From contig NZ_QFWT01000001.1 of the NCBI RefSeq assembly GCF_003144035.1, positions 558,001-622,000 on the forward strand: a DNA stretch of 64,000 nt, written 5' to 3'. Below are positions 8,378-16,665 of the stretch, in pieces (position 1 is the stretch's first letter; every line of letters starts with the position of its first letter). This DNA comes from Vibrio albus. GTDB lineage: Bacteria; Pseudomonadota; Gammaproteobacteria; Enterobacterales; Vibrionaceae. The notes under the pieces were generated by a model. The model saw nothing but the letters and a program-made list of their open reading frames with translations. It was not told the origin of the DNA and did not search any database. Position numbers and translations under genes: made by a program.

Positions 8378-8446
8378 TTGGTTGATAAAGCATGATTTTT
8401 GATGCCCCGGGCTACCTCCCTGGTTCGAAATCAAGTTGCCCAACCA
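8378..8446 (+). pseudogene. D-arm-less tRNA-Gln-like relic 3
   Basis: Near-identical to relic 2 but with the T loop GGTTCGAAATC preserved and a 4-of-5 T stem (CCTGG against TCAAG). End pairing TGGTTG/CAACCA and a short GCAT/ATGC stem around the TTG-containing loop are also present. The D arm is absent. It may be inert or a structured tRNA-like element in the precursor. Confidence 0.65.
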
Positions 8447-8497
8447 TTACAACTTCTTATTGGAATCCAATTCAGCCAATAAGAATACAGAATTGAT

Positions 8498-8582
8498 GCG
8501 GAAGTGGCGGAATTGGTAGACGCACCAGATTTAGGTTCTGGCGCCGCAAGGTGTGAGAGTTCAAGTCTCTCCTTCCGCACCA
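8498..8582 (+). tRNA. tRNA-Leu (UAG), copy 6
   Basis: 85 nt, same sequence as copy 1, encoded CCA. It is the last gene of the array and is followed by a terminator. Confidence 0.96.
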
Positions 8583-8590
8583 TCATTAAG

Positions 8591-8626
8591 AAACCCGGTG
8601 ATTTTTATCATCGGGTTTTCTTTTTG
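8591..8626 (+). terminator. Rho-independent terminator of the tRNA array
   Basis: AAACCCGGTGAT pairs with ATCATCGGGTTT (one G-T pair) around a TTTT loop, followed by CTTTTTG. It begins 8 nt after the last tRNA, which supports transcription of all fifteen genes as one unit. Confidence 0.88.
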
Positions 8627-8692
8627 TCTCGAAATATAGATAGTAGACAGAAATCGAACGCAGACACGCATGAACCCATCCCTGGGGCTCCG

Positions 8693-8712
8693 CTTTGCCA
8701 TCCATGGCAAAG
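8693..8712. repeat. 9-bp palindrome between tRNA array and ubiF
   Basis: CTTTGCCAT and ATGGCAAAG are inverted copies separated by CC. No T tract follows on either strand, so a terminator role is unsupported. It lies 28 bp from the ubiF stop. Confidence 0.5.
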
Positions 8713-8739
8713 AGGGTCTGCTGATCGAGTATCTTGACG

Positions 8740-9897
8740 CTATAGCCCCACTGCATACTTAAGGATCTGCTTTTTTAGTATTCCGGCATTGTCAGTCGCT
8801 TTTAATACCGCGTTTCTTAACAGCTTCAAAGGCAAGTGATCATTACTGAAACCTTTGTAAAACAGATCCATACCGCTCTGCATCAGTAAGTTGTCTGCCC
8901 GACGCTTTCTTTCATAACGGTTCAGCGCATCGTCACTGTCCCACTGCTCACAATCCAGAACATCCAGTAGCACTTTTACATCCTTAAAGCCCAAGTTCAC
9001 TCCCTGCCCGGCTAAAGGGTTAATGGTGTGGGCTGCATCCCCCACCAGTACACAACGCGCCTTGTGATATGCCTGGGCGTGTCGACGGGTTAGAGGGAAA
9101 GATCCTTTCTGCAAAACCGTTACACCTTGTAGCTCTTCAGGAAACTGCTCTTCTATTTCTTTAGCTAATTTTTCCGAAGTCATTTGGGATAACTGCCGGA
9201 TACGCTGCGGCGAGTCATACCAGACCAGAGAGCCCTGATGGCCGGGAAGAGGAAGAAACGCCCTCGGCCCGGTTGGAGTAAACCACTGCCAGGTAATATC
9301 CTGCTGGGGCAGCTCTGTCTCAACATTTATTAACATACAGTGCTGGCGATAATCCCAGGCCGTAATCCCGATCCCACATTGCTGACGTACTTTTGAGTTG
9401 GCCCCATCGGCACCAATCACCAGCAATGACTGAATTTCCTTGCCGGACTCTAGTACCACCGTATTTTTCTCTTTCCCGGGAATGACTTTTTCCAGCCGCT
9501 CCGGGCAAAGCAGATGTAATTCCGGATAAGCAGAAAACTGCTGCCACAACCCCAGTTGGATCAGACGGTTCTCGACAATAAAACCAAGCTCATCGATACC
9601 CAGAGAATCCGCATTAAAATGAACCCGGCACTCCTCAAGCTCCCAGGTTTCCAGCCTGCGATACGGACACACCCGCATATCCCGAATTGCGTGCCATGCG
9701 CCAAGCTCTTCAAGCAGTGTCACTGAAGTATGTGAAATGGCTGAAACACGGATGTCCATCGATTGATCCGAAGCAAAAGCAGCCGGCTCAGCCCCTTCAA
9801 CTACCGCGACTTTTTTTCCTTGCTTTGCCAACCCCAGCGCAGTCGCTGCTCCTACCATTCCGCCACCAATGATGGTGACATCAAATACTTCTGTCAT
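8740..9897 (-). CDS. ubiF: Ubiquinone-biosynthesis FAD monooxygenase UbiF
   Basis: A flavin-dependent hydroxylase of the UbiH/UbiF/VisC family. UbiF hydroxylates 2-octaprenyl-3-methyl-6-methoxy-benzoquinol at C6 in aerobic ubiquinone synthesis. The 385-residue product has the N-terminal dinucleotide fold VTIIGGGMVGAATALGLA, a central motif LLVIGADGANSKVR, and the FAD motif VLVGDAAHTINPLAGQGVN near residue 285. UbiH and VisC share these motifs. The choice of UbiF rests on context, since E. coli ubiF also lies between a Met/Leu/Gln tRNA cluster and divergent miaB. Confidence 0.9.
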   Translation of the reverse strand: MTEVFDVTIIGGGMVGAATALGLAKQGKKVAVVEGAEPAAFASDQSMDIRVSAISHTSVTLLEELGAWHAIRDMRVCPYRRLETWELEECRVHFNADSLGIDELGFIVENRLIQLGLWQQFSAYPELHLLCPERLEKVIPGKEKNTVVLESGKEIQSLLVIGADGANSKVRQQCGIGITAWDYRQHCMLINVETELPQQDITWQWFTPTGPRAFLPLPGHQGSLVWYDSPQRIRQLSQMTSEKLAKEIEEQFPEELQGVTVLQKGSFPLTRRHAQAYHKARCVLVGDAAHTINPLAGQGVNLGFKDVKVLLDVLDCEQWDSDDALNRYERKRRADNLLMQSGMDLFYKGFSNDHLPLKLLRNAVLKATDNAGILKKQILKYAVGL

Positions 9898-10196
9898 GGC
9901 TCACTATTACCTGCTGAATTTATTTGCTTTTTATTGTACCCGAATCTGTAAAAAATTTTCTCATAACCCCTTATAAAATGAGGTCTTCAAACGAATTACC
10001 GATAGTTTTACCACACCTCTGGTCAGGTGGTTTTTAAAGCAGTACAATACGCGGCTTGCCAGAGTGTGTTGACTTTAAAACACCTCTTTGAGCAAATACC
10101 GAATACAACAGAAGCAGTGTTTTTAAAAGCCGAACGCTTTAAAAGTAAAGTTATTAAAAACAAGGCCTTGAAAAAATAGTTACGAGCGAATGTCAA
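9898..10196. other. Divergent ubiF-miaB intergenic region
   Basis: 299 bp without a credible gene. A possible miaB promoter is TGGTCA (10020-10025), 17 bp, TACAAT (10043-10048); a second -35-like TTGACT is at 10069. CCACACCTCTGGTCAGGTGG near 10010 forms an imperfect hairpin. None of these is strong enough to assign. Confidence 0.4.
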
Positions 10197-11618
10197 ATGA
10201 GTAAGAAACTTCTAATCAAAACCTGGGGCTGTCAGATGAATGAATACGATTCATCCAGAATGGTCGATCTTCTGAGTACTGATGGCTATGAGCTGACAGA
10301 CATTCCTGAGGAAGCAGATGTCTTATTACTTAACACTTGCTCGATTCGTGAAAAAGCTCAGGAAAAAGTCTTCCACCAGCTAGGCCGCTGGAAAAACCTG
10401 AAAGACAAAAACGAGAATGTCGTTATCGGCGTTGGCGGCTGTGTTGCGAGCCAGGAAGGCGACCATATCCGTGAACGTGCACCGTTTGTCGATGTCATCT
10501 TTGGCCCGCAGACGCTGCACCGCCTGCCTCATATGATCAAAGCATCACAAAGCGAGCATGCTCCGGTTGTTGATATATCTTTCCCGGAAATTGAAAAATT
10601 TGACCGTCTGCCGGAACCAAGCGCCGATGGTGCAACGGCATTTGTGGCGATTATGGAAGGTTGCTCTAAGTACTGTACTTACTGTGTGGTTCCATATACC
10701 CGTGGCGAAGAAATCAGCCGTCCGCTGGATGATGTATTGTTTGAAATCGCACAGCTTGCCGAGCAAGGCGTCCGTGAAGTAAACCTTTTGGGTCAGAATG
10801 TGAATGCCTATCGTGGTCCTACCCACGAAGGTGAAATCTGCTCTTTCGCGGAACTGCTGCGCATGGTAGCAACCATTGATGGCATTGACCGTATCCGTTT
10901 CACCACCAGCCATCCGCTGGAATTCACTGACGATATCATCGCTGTATACGAAGACACGCCGGAACTGGTCAGCTTCCTGCACCTGCCGGTACAAAGCGGC
11001 TCTGACCGGGTTCTGACTCGCATGAAGCGCCCTCAGACGGCTATCGAGTATAAATCGATTATCCGTAAGCTGCGCAAGGCGCGTCCTGATATTCAAATCA
11101 GCTCTGACTTTATCGTCGGCTTCCCGGGAGAAACTGACGAAGACTTTCAGGCCACCATGAAGCTTATCCGCGATGTCGATTTTGATATGAGCTTTAGCTT
11201 TATCTTCTCCCCTCGCCCGGGTACGCCAGCAGCTGACTACCCTTGCGATCTGTCGGAAGAGACCAAGAAACAGCGCTTATACGAGCTGCAGCAACAGATA
11301 AATACTCAGGCAATGCGCTATTCTCGCCAGATGCTCGGCACAGAACAACGTATTCTGGTAGAAGGGCCATCGAAAAAAGATTTGATGGAGCTACGAGGCC
11401 GTACTGAGAATAACCGTGTGGTTAACTTTGTAGGCTCAGCTGACCTGATCGGACAATTCGTTGATGTGAAAATCACCGACGTATTCCCGAACTCACTGCG
11501 TGGTGAACTTCTACGTACCGAACAGGAAATGGGTCTTCGTAGTATGACTTCTCCGGCCGAAATGATGGAGAAAACCCGTCGCGAAGACGAGCTGGGTGTA
11601 GCGACTTTTACACCGTAA
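10197..11618 (+). CDS. miaB: tRNA-2-methylthio-N6-dimethylallyladenosine synthase
   Basis: A radical-SAM methylthiotransferase that converts i6A37 to ms2i6A37 in tRNAs reading codons that start with U. The 473-residue length is typical. The N-terminal auxiliary iron-sulfur cluster ligands begin with Cys12 ([12 protein letters not shown]). The radical-SAM cluster motif is CSKYCTYC with Cys156, Cys160 and Cys163, and a C-terminal TRAM domain covers roughly residues 375-440. It heads the miaB-ybeZ-ybeY-corC-lnt cluster. The tRNA-Leu and tRNA-Gln genes nearby are not its substrates. Confidence 0.98.
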   Translation: MSKKLLIKTWGCQMNEYDSSRMVDLLSTDGYELTDIPEEADVLLLNTCSIREKAQEKVFHQLGRWKNLKDKNENVVIGVGGCVASQEGDHIRERAPFVDVIFGPQTLHRLPHMIKASQSEHAPVVDISFPEIEKFDRLPEPSADGATAFVAIMEGCSKYCTYCVVPYTRGEEISRPLDDVLFEIAQLAEQGVREVNLLGQNVNAYRGPTHEGEICSFAELLRMVATIDGIDRIRFTTSHPLEFTDDIIAVYEDTPELVSFLHLPVQSGSDRVLTRMKRPQTAIEYKSIIRKLRKARPDIQISSDFIVGFPGETDEDFQATMKLIRDVDFDMSFSFIFSPRPGTPAADYPCDLSEETKKQRLYELQQQINTQAMRYSRQMLGTEQRILVEGPSKKDLMELRGRTENNRVVNFVGSADLIGQFVDVKITDVFPNSLRGELLRTEQEMGLRSMTSPAEMMEKTRREDELGVATFTP

Positions 11619-11632
11619 TCTATAATTAAGCC

Positions 11633-11656
11633 GGGGCCCGGTCACAATCGGGCTCC
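11633..11656 (+). other. Intercistronic hairpin miaB-ybeZ
   Basis: GGGGCCCG pairs with CGGGCTCC (one G-T pair) around 8 nt. No T tract follows, so it is more likely an mRNA-stability or processing hairpin between miaB and ybeZ than a terminator. Confidence 0.4.
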
Positions 11657-11678
11657 AAAGGCAGAATGAGAGGCAAAA

Positions 11679-12770
11679 TTGAGTAATAAAATTGTAACTC
11701 TGGACATTGAGCTGGAGCCTTCTGATAACCGTCGACTAGCCAGTCTTTGCGGTCCTTTCGACGACAACATCAAACACCTCGAACGCCGCCTTGGCGTAGA
11801 AATTAACTATCGCGGTAACGCATTCTCTATCGTGGGTAAGCCTCATACAGCGGCTGCAGCCATGGATATCCTGAAAACTGTCTATGTGGATACGGCACCT
11901 GTTCGGGGAAATATACCGGATATTGAGCCGGAGCAAATCCATCTGGCCATCAAGGAATCCGGTGTCCTGGAACAGAACACCGAATCCAATATTCAGCATG
12001 GTAAAGAAGTCGTTATTAAGACCAAAAAAGGCGTGATCAAACCACGTACACCTAACCAGGCGCAATACCTGATGAACATGGTTACCCATGACATTTCCTA
12101 CGGTATTGGCCCAGCGGGTACAGGTAAAACCTATCTTGCCGTTGCTGCTGCGGTTGACGCACTGGAGCGTCAGGAAATCCGCCGTATTCTTCTGACCCGT
12201 CCGGCAGTAGAAGCAGGCGAAAAACTGGGCTTTCTGCCCGGTGACCTGAGCCAGAAAGTCGACCCTTACCTGCGCCCCCTGTATGACGCCCTGTTTGAAA
12301 TGCTTGGCTTTGAGCGCGTAGAGAAACTGATCGAGCGGAACGTTATTGAGGTGGCTCCGCTGGCTTACATGCGTGGCCGTACTCTGAACGATGCGTTTAT
12401 CATCCTGGATGAAAGTCAGAACACAACTGTCGAACAGATGAAAATGTTTCTGACCCGTATCGGTTTTAACTCACGTGCGGTTATCACCGGTGACGTTACC
12501 CAGATCGACCTGCCACGCGGCGCTCGCTCCGGTCTTCGTCATGCCATCGAAGTGCTTTCAGAGGTTGAAGAAATCAGCTTTAACTTTTTCCAGGCCGATG
12601 ATGTAGTAAGACACCCTGTTGTTGCTCAAATCGTCAATGCCTACGAAAAATGGGAAGTGCAGGATCAGAAAGATCGCAAAGAAGCAGAACAGCGTCGCCG
12701 TGAAGAGCGCGAAGCCCGGCTTCTGGAAGCACAAAGAGCAGAGCCTCAGAACAAATCAGGTGATGAATAA
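11679..12770 (+). CDS. ybeZ: PhoH-like ATPase YbeZ
   Basis: A cytoplasmic PhoH-family P-loop ATPase that is a partner of the endoribonuclease YbeY. Translation starts at a TTG (11679) behind a GAGAGG ribosome binding site; the product begins [20 protein letters not shown], as family members do. The Walker A motif GPAGTGKT is at residues 144-151 and the Walker B-like FIILDESQN follows. The 363-residue protein ends in a charged, coiled-coil-like tail rich in E, R and K. Its stop codon overlaps the ybeY start by one base, so the partners are translationally coupled. Confidence 0.95.
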   Translation: MSNKIVTLDIELEPSDNRRLASLCGPFDDNIKHLERRLGVEINYRGNAFSIVGKPHTAAAAMDILKTVYVDTAPVRGNIPDIEPEQIHLAIKESGVLEQNTESNIQHGKEVVIKTKKGVIKPRTPNQAQYLMNMVTHDISYGIGPAGTGKTYLAVAAAVDALERQEIRRILLTRPAVEAGEKLGFLPGDLSQKVDPYLRPLYDALFEMLGFERVEKLIERNVIEVAPLAYMRGRTLNDAFIILDESQNTTVEQMKMFLTRIGFNSRAVITGDVTQIDLPRGARSGLRHAIEVLSEVEEISFNFFQADDVVRHPVVAQIVNAYEKWEVQDQKDRKEAEQRRREEREARLLEAQRAEPQNKSGDE

Positions 12771-13258
12771 TGGCCATTCTTCTGGATCTACAACTGGCTG
12801 TCGCCGATGAGAACAACCTGCCGGCAGAGAAAGACTTTCAGCACTGGCTGACCTCAACGGTAAATCAGTTCCAGCCGGATGCTGAAGTCACTATCCGTCT
12901 CGTTGATGAACAAGAGAGCCACGATCTGAACTTTGAGTACCGGGGTAAAGATAAACCAACCAACGTACTCTCTTTTCCGTTCGAAGCCCCACCAGGTATG
13001 GAACTGGACCTGCTGGGTGATTTAATCATCTGTAAGCAAGTAGTTGAAAAAGAAGCGGAAGAGCAAAACAAGCCTTTACAGGCACATTGGGCGCATATGG
13101 TTGTACATGGTGCGCTTCATCTGCTAGGTTATGACCATATTGAAGATGATGAAGCCGAAGAGATGGAGTCTCTGGAAACCGACATCATGCAGTCAATGGG
13201 CTTTAATGACCCGTACGCCGCTGAAAAAGAGCCATATTTCGTGGAAAAAGAACAGTAG
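12770..13258 (+). CDS. ybeY: Endoribonuclease YbeY
   Basis: A metal-dependent single-strand endoribonuclease required for 16S rRNA 3'-end maturation and 70S quality control. The 162-residue product has the family's zinc triad in H-x3-H-x5-H: His113, His117 and His123 within [11 protein letters not shown]. It overlaps ybeZ by one base. Confidence 0.97.
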   Translation: MAILLDLQLAVADENNLPAEKDFQHWLTSTVNQFQPDAEVTIRLVDEQESHDLNFEYRGKDKPTNVLSFPFEAPPGMELDLLGDLIICKQVVEKEAEEQNKPLQAHWAHMVVHGALHLLGYDHIEDDEAEEMESLETDIMQSMGFNDPYAAEKEPYFVEKEQ

Positions 13259-13312
13259 CGACGGCTCGATGTGAGCTATCACACATCTGATAGCGTTAAT
13301 GAATGAGAACAC

Positions 13313-14206
13313 ATGAACGAAGAGAATTCGCCCTCAAAGGAAGATTCGAGGGATAAGTCGGAAGGTCCGAGTAGAAAGTCCTTCTTTGAGCGCCTGACAA
13401 ACCTTTTTCAGGGAGAACCAAAAGACCGTCAGGAACTGGTGGATGTTATCCGCGACTCCGAGATTAATGATCTGATTGATCATGATACCCGGGACATGCT
13501 CGAAGGAGTGATGGAAATTTCTGAAATGCGGGTTCGGGATATTATGATTCCCCGGGCGCAAATGGTGACTGCGGACAAAGCACACGACCTTGATGCTCTG
13601 GTTGCGCTGATCACGGATGCTCAGCACTCCCGCTACCCGGTTATCAGTGAAGATAAAGATCATGTTGAAGGTATTCTGCTGGCAAAAGATCTGCTGAAAT
13701 ATCTGGGCTCCGATAGTGAACCGTTCCACATCGAACAGGTAATTCGCCCTGCGGTTGTTGTTCCGGAAAGTAAACGGGTTGACCGCTTGCTGAAAGAGTT
13801 CCGTGAAGAACGTTACCACATGGCAATCGTGGTAGACGAGTTTGGTGGTGTATCAGGCCTGATCACCATCGAGGATATTCTCGAAGAAATCGTCGGTGAA
13901 ATCGAAGACGAGTTCGACGATGAAGACGAAATCGACGTTCGTAAACTCAGCAAGCATACTTATTCGGTAAAAGCGCTGACAACGATTGAAGATTTTAATT
14001 CGACTTTCGGCACCAGCTTTAGTGATGAAGAAGTGGATACTATTGGTGGTATTGTCATGACCAGCTTTGGTCACCTCCCGTCAAGAGGGGAAATGGTCGA
14101 AATTGAAGGGTACAGTTTTAAAGTCACTGCTGCCGACAGCCGGCGCGTCGTTCAGCTACAGGTTACCGTACCGGACGAACATAACCTTCCGTCGATGGAA
14201 GAGTAA
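13313..14206 (+). CDS. corC: CorC/YbeX CBS-domain protein
   Basis: A cytoplasmic protein with an N-terminal extension, paired CBS domains (about residues 70-195, starting [13 protein letters not shown] and containing [19 protein letters not shown]) and a C-terminal CorC_HlyC domain. E. coli YbeX/CorC was named for magnesium and cobalt efflux with CorA; more recent work links ybeX to ribosome metabolism, which fits its position after ybeZ-ybeY. Length 297 against 292 in E. coli. It is 54 nt downstream of ybeY, with a small hairpin in between, and lnt follows. Confidence 0.95.
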   Translation: MNEENSPSKEDSRDKSEGPSRKSFFERLTNLFQGEPKDRQELVDVIRDSEINDLIDHDTRDMLEGVMEISEMRVRDIMIPRAQMVTADKAHDLDALVALITDAQHSRYPVISEDKDHVEGILLAKDLLKYLGSDSEPFHIEQVIRPAVVVPESKRVDRLLKEFREERYHMAIVVDEFGGVSGLITIEDILEEIVGEIEDEFDDEDEIDVRKLSKHTYSVKALTTIEDFNSTFGTSFSDEEVDTIGGIVMTSFGHLPSRGEMVEIEGYSFKVTAADSRRVVQLQVTVPDEHNLPSMEE

Positions 14207-14266
14207 CCGCTATACTGCAAGGTAATGCTAACCCTCAGTATTAACTGGGAAAACTAAGATAAAGCG

Positions 14267-15769
14267 ATGCTCATACTGAATCATCCTGTAATGCGGCCGT
14301 TAACGGCCGCTTTTGTTGGCGCTCTTACCACCCTCGCCTTTACTCCCTTTCAATACTGGCCTTTGGCAATACTCAGTCCGGCTATTCTGTTTTTACTTTT
14401 ACACCATATTCCCGTCAAGGCGGCCATACTGACCGGTTTTTTCTGGGGACTGGGACAATTTGCCACTGGTATCAGTTGGGTACATGTCAGTATCGATAAC
14501 TTTGGCGGGTTGCCAAAGGTCGCCAGCCTGGGGCTGATGGTTCTGCTTGTAAGCTATCTTGCTTTATACCCTGCTCTGTTTGCCGGTCTGCTTAACCGTT
14601 TTTTCCCCGCCGGGAAGACTCGTTACCTGCTTGCTATTCCCTCTCTATGGCTACTGTGTGATTTTGCCCGAGGATGGGTATTCACTGGTTTCCCATGGCT
14701 CTGGATAGGTTACAGCCAGATTGACAGCCCTTTGTCTGCTTATGCGCCGTTAGGCGGTGTCGGGATGGTAAGTTTCGTTACGATTTTTATTGCCTCCATG
14801 CTGACCCTGTTCGTGCTATCCCGAAAATGGCAGTGGATCCTGATATCGGCGGTACCTTTTATACTGGCTTCGGGCCTTAGTTTAATCGACTGGGTTAAGC
14901 CAAATCCAGACAGCGCCACCTCTTTTGCGCTTATTCAGGGCAATATCGCACAAGAAAGAAAGTGGTTACCATCTGAGCGCTGGCCAACCATCATGAAGTA
15001 TATGGGTCTGAGTCGGGCTAACTGGGATGCCGATATCATTATCTGGCCGGAAGCCGCTGTTCCGGCTATCGAGCGTAATGTGACCAGCTTTTTAAGCAAC
15101 GTCGATGCGGCCGCCAGAATGAATGAGTCTGCCCTGTTAACAGGCATTATTAACGTTAAGGACGGCAAATATTTTAACAGTGTCCTTCCCCTTGGTGATG
15201 TGCAGAGTGGCGAGTACGACTACCGTACCCAGCCCAGGTACAGCAAACATCATTTGCTGCTATTCGGCGAGTTTGTCCCTTTTGAAGATATACTCCGTCC
15301 TCTGGCTCCCTTGTTTAATTTACCCATGTCATCGTTCAGTCGTGGCGGCTTCATTCAGGACAATATTCTCGCCAAAGGCCGGAAGTTCGCATCGGCACTC
15401 TGCTATGAAATTATCTTCGGCGATCAGGTCAGACAGAATATCACCGAAGACACTGATTATATTCTGACCCTCTCAAACGACGCTTGGTTTGGCCATTCCA
15501 TTGGTCCGCTACAGCATATGGAAATTGCCCGCATGCGCGCGCTGGAAACCGGGAAGCCGGTGATCCGTTCTACCAACAATGGTGTCACCGCAATCACGGA
15601 CTATAAAGGTAAAATTATTGCCAAAGCGCCTCAGTTTGAGACTCAGGTGTTAAGAGCCACAGTAAGCTCGACAACTGGGTTAACACCATATACCCGGTTT
15701 GGCAGTTGGCCGCTAGTAGGGTTTGTTGTGATTGGTTTGGTAGTGTTGGGGTTTCGTAAGAAAAACTAG
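14267..15769 (+). CDS. lnt: Apolipoprotein N-acyltransferase
   Basis: An inner-membrane enzyme that adds the third acyl chain to the N-terminal cysteine of lipoproteins before Lol export. It has about six membrane segments in the first 210 residues, then a periplasmic nitrilase-like domain. The catalytic triad is visible as Glu262 (WPEAAVP), Lys327 (YSKHHLL) and Cys379 (ALCYEII), equivalent to E267-K335-C387 of E. coli. The C-terminal membrane segment ends RKKN. Its TAG stop codon lies inside the CTAGAGAC end of a small repeat element, so the last residues and the stop may have been shaped by that insertion. Confidence 0.96.
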   Translation: MLILNHPVMRPLTAAFVGALTTLAFTPFQYWPLAILSPAILFLLLHHIPVKAAILTGFFWGLGQFATGISWVHVSIDNFGGLPKVASLGLMVLLVSYLALYPALFAGLLNRFFPAGKTRYLLAIPSLWLLCDFARGWVFTGFPWLWIGYSQIDSPLSAYAPLGGVGMVSFVTIFIASMLTLFVLSRKWQWILISAVPFILASGLSLIDWVKPNPDSATSFALIQGNIAQERKWLPSERWPTIMKYMGLSRANWDADIIIWPEAAVPAIERNVTSFLSNVDAAARMNESALLTGIINVKDGKYFNSVLPLGDVQSGEYDYRTQPRYSKHHLLLFGEFVPFEDILRPLAPLFNLPMSSFSRGGFIQDNILAKGRKFASALCYEIIFGDQVRQNITEDTDYILTLSNDAWFGHSIGPLQHMEIARMRALETGKPVIRSTNNGVTAITDYKGKIIAKAPQFETQVLRATVSSTTGLTPYTRFGSWPLVGFVVIGLVVLGFRKKN

Positions 15770-15864
15770 AGACCAGAAGAGAATACAGAGCGCTCCGCTT
15801 TGAGAATACAGAAAAAGTACAGGTATTTTTATAGTCTCGAGAAGCGGAGCGGTCTAGTCTCTAG
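15766..15864. repeat. 99-bp repeat element with CTAGAGAC ends, overlapping the lnt stop
   Basis: CTAGAGAC (15766-15773) is repeated inverted as GTCTCTAG (15857-15864). Inside, CGCTCCGCTT and AAGCGGAGCG form a second inverted pair. The left end contains the lnt stop codon. The right half (TTTTTATAGTCTC onward) resembles 6224-6275, and GAATACAGAGCGC resembles 4269-4281. Confidence 0.6.
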
Positions 15865-15889
15865 CCCCGCACTTGTCTGTAATGACCTC

Positions 15890-16042
15890 GTTCCCATGCT
15901 CTGCGTGGGAATGCAGACCTGAGTTAAGAATATCCCTTAATTTCCGCTAAACATTAGTTATTCTTAAGGAAAATATAAGCCCTGTATATAGCTGTGGTAA
16001 CTTTAAGTTCAGCATTCATTCCCACGGGAGACCATGGGAATA
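15890..16042. repeat. About 153-bp palindromic element with 23-bp imperfect terminal inverted repeats
   Basis: TTCCCATGCTCTGCGTGGGAA at the left end and the inverse of TTCCCATGGTCTCCCGTGGGAA at the right end are themselves small hairpins. An inner inverted pair, TTAAGAATA (15924-15932) and TATTCTTAA (15959-15967), lies between them. It has no coding potential and resembles REP/MITE-like elements found in many gammaproteobacteria. With the element at 15766-15864 it fills the lnt-ybeL gap. Confidence 0.6.
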
Positions 16043-16073
16043 AGATCAACACCCAATCTGTATTCTGCTATTT

Positions 16074-16544
16074 CTAAGGTTTCAGCGGCACCCGGGTAAA
16101 CTCCTCACAACCACATTTACTGCACGGCTCAATAATGGTCGGATGGTTATACTGCGTCCTGTGGCCGCATTTTTCACAGACCAGATTCCCCAAACCAATC
16201 ACATCACCGGCTTTGTATATGCCCTGATGTTCGAGATCCTGAAACAGTTCCATCCACTCTACCCGGGTACGATCAGTGATATCCAGCAACCCCTGCCAGA
16301 TAGAATTGGCGATCATCAGATAAAACGGCCCTGACTTACTTTCTTCGTACTCTTCAGCGAACTCTTTCAGATCCGACTTGAGGTACTCAGAAATCAGCGC
16401 CAGTTCGTCTTTCGTCATGTCACTGGCAGCGTGAGCGACTTCACCAGAGGTCTCCAGTACATGATTTAACTCTTCAGGGCTGTGCTTAAGGGTTTCGACC
16501 ACTTCAGCAAATTTTTCTTCATAACCAGATGTACGCTTTGGCAT
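16074..16544 (-). CDS. ybeL: Zinc-ribbon-containing protein YbeL (DUF1451)
   Basis: A 156-residue soluble protein of the YbeL/DUF1451 family, whose biochemical role is not established. The body is acidic and helical. The C-terminus carries a four-cysteine zinc ribbon, CEKCGHRTQYNHP then CSKCGCEEF, within the last 35 residues. It is divergent from leuS with 121 bp between starts; E. coli has the same ybeL-leuS neighbourhood. Confidence 0.88.
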   Translation of the reverse strand: MPKRTSGYEEKFAEVVETLKHSPEELNHVLETSGEVAHAASDMTKDELALISEYLKSDLKEFAEEYEESKSGPFYLMIANSIWQGLLDITDRTRVEWMELFQDLEHQGIYKAGDVIGLGNLVCEKCGHRTQYNHPTIIEPCSKCGCEEFTRVPLKP

Positions 16545-16665
16545 TTTATACCTCCATGCTTCGACATTTCAGTTGTTGCCCGTGCTTCCTTTAGGTATTC
16601 TATGCTGATCTGACATTATCTGATCTAACCGATCTCACATATTCCACGATAACCGGAAATCATCG

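Larger units (their letters stand above)
7973..8582 (+). repeat. Tandem duplication, period 320 bp, of Gln-relic-Leu unit
   Basis: Gln 4 (7973), the relic (8058) and Leu 5 (8178) recur at exactly +320 bp as Gln 5 (8293), relic (8378) and Leu 6 (8498). The non-genic spacers are nearly identical too, differing at a handful of bases such as ATCCGGTAAG versus AGCCAATAAG. This is a recent direct duplication, and each copy keeps the same decayed Gln-like relic. Confidence 0.9.

Noticed and set aside
6538..8582. Regularly spaced repeats resembling a CRISPR array
   Set aside because: The repeated units are complete tRNA genes with cloverleaf pairing and CCA ends, and no cas genes are present.
7195..8737. 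Short plus-strand reading frames beginning MAELVDAPDLGSGAARCE across the tRNA-Leu genes
   Set aside because: They are translations of tRNA-Leu(UAG) sequence, a well-known false gene call.
13268..13287. TGTGA-GCTA-TCACA as a CRP site before corC
   Set aside because: The spacer is 4 bp and CRP needs 6, and it lies inside the miaB-lnt gene series. It is more likely a small intercistronic hairpin (GATGTG/CACATC).
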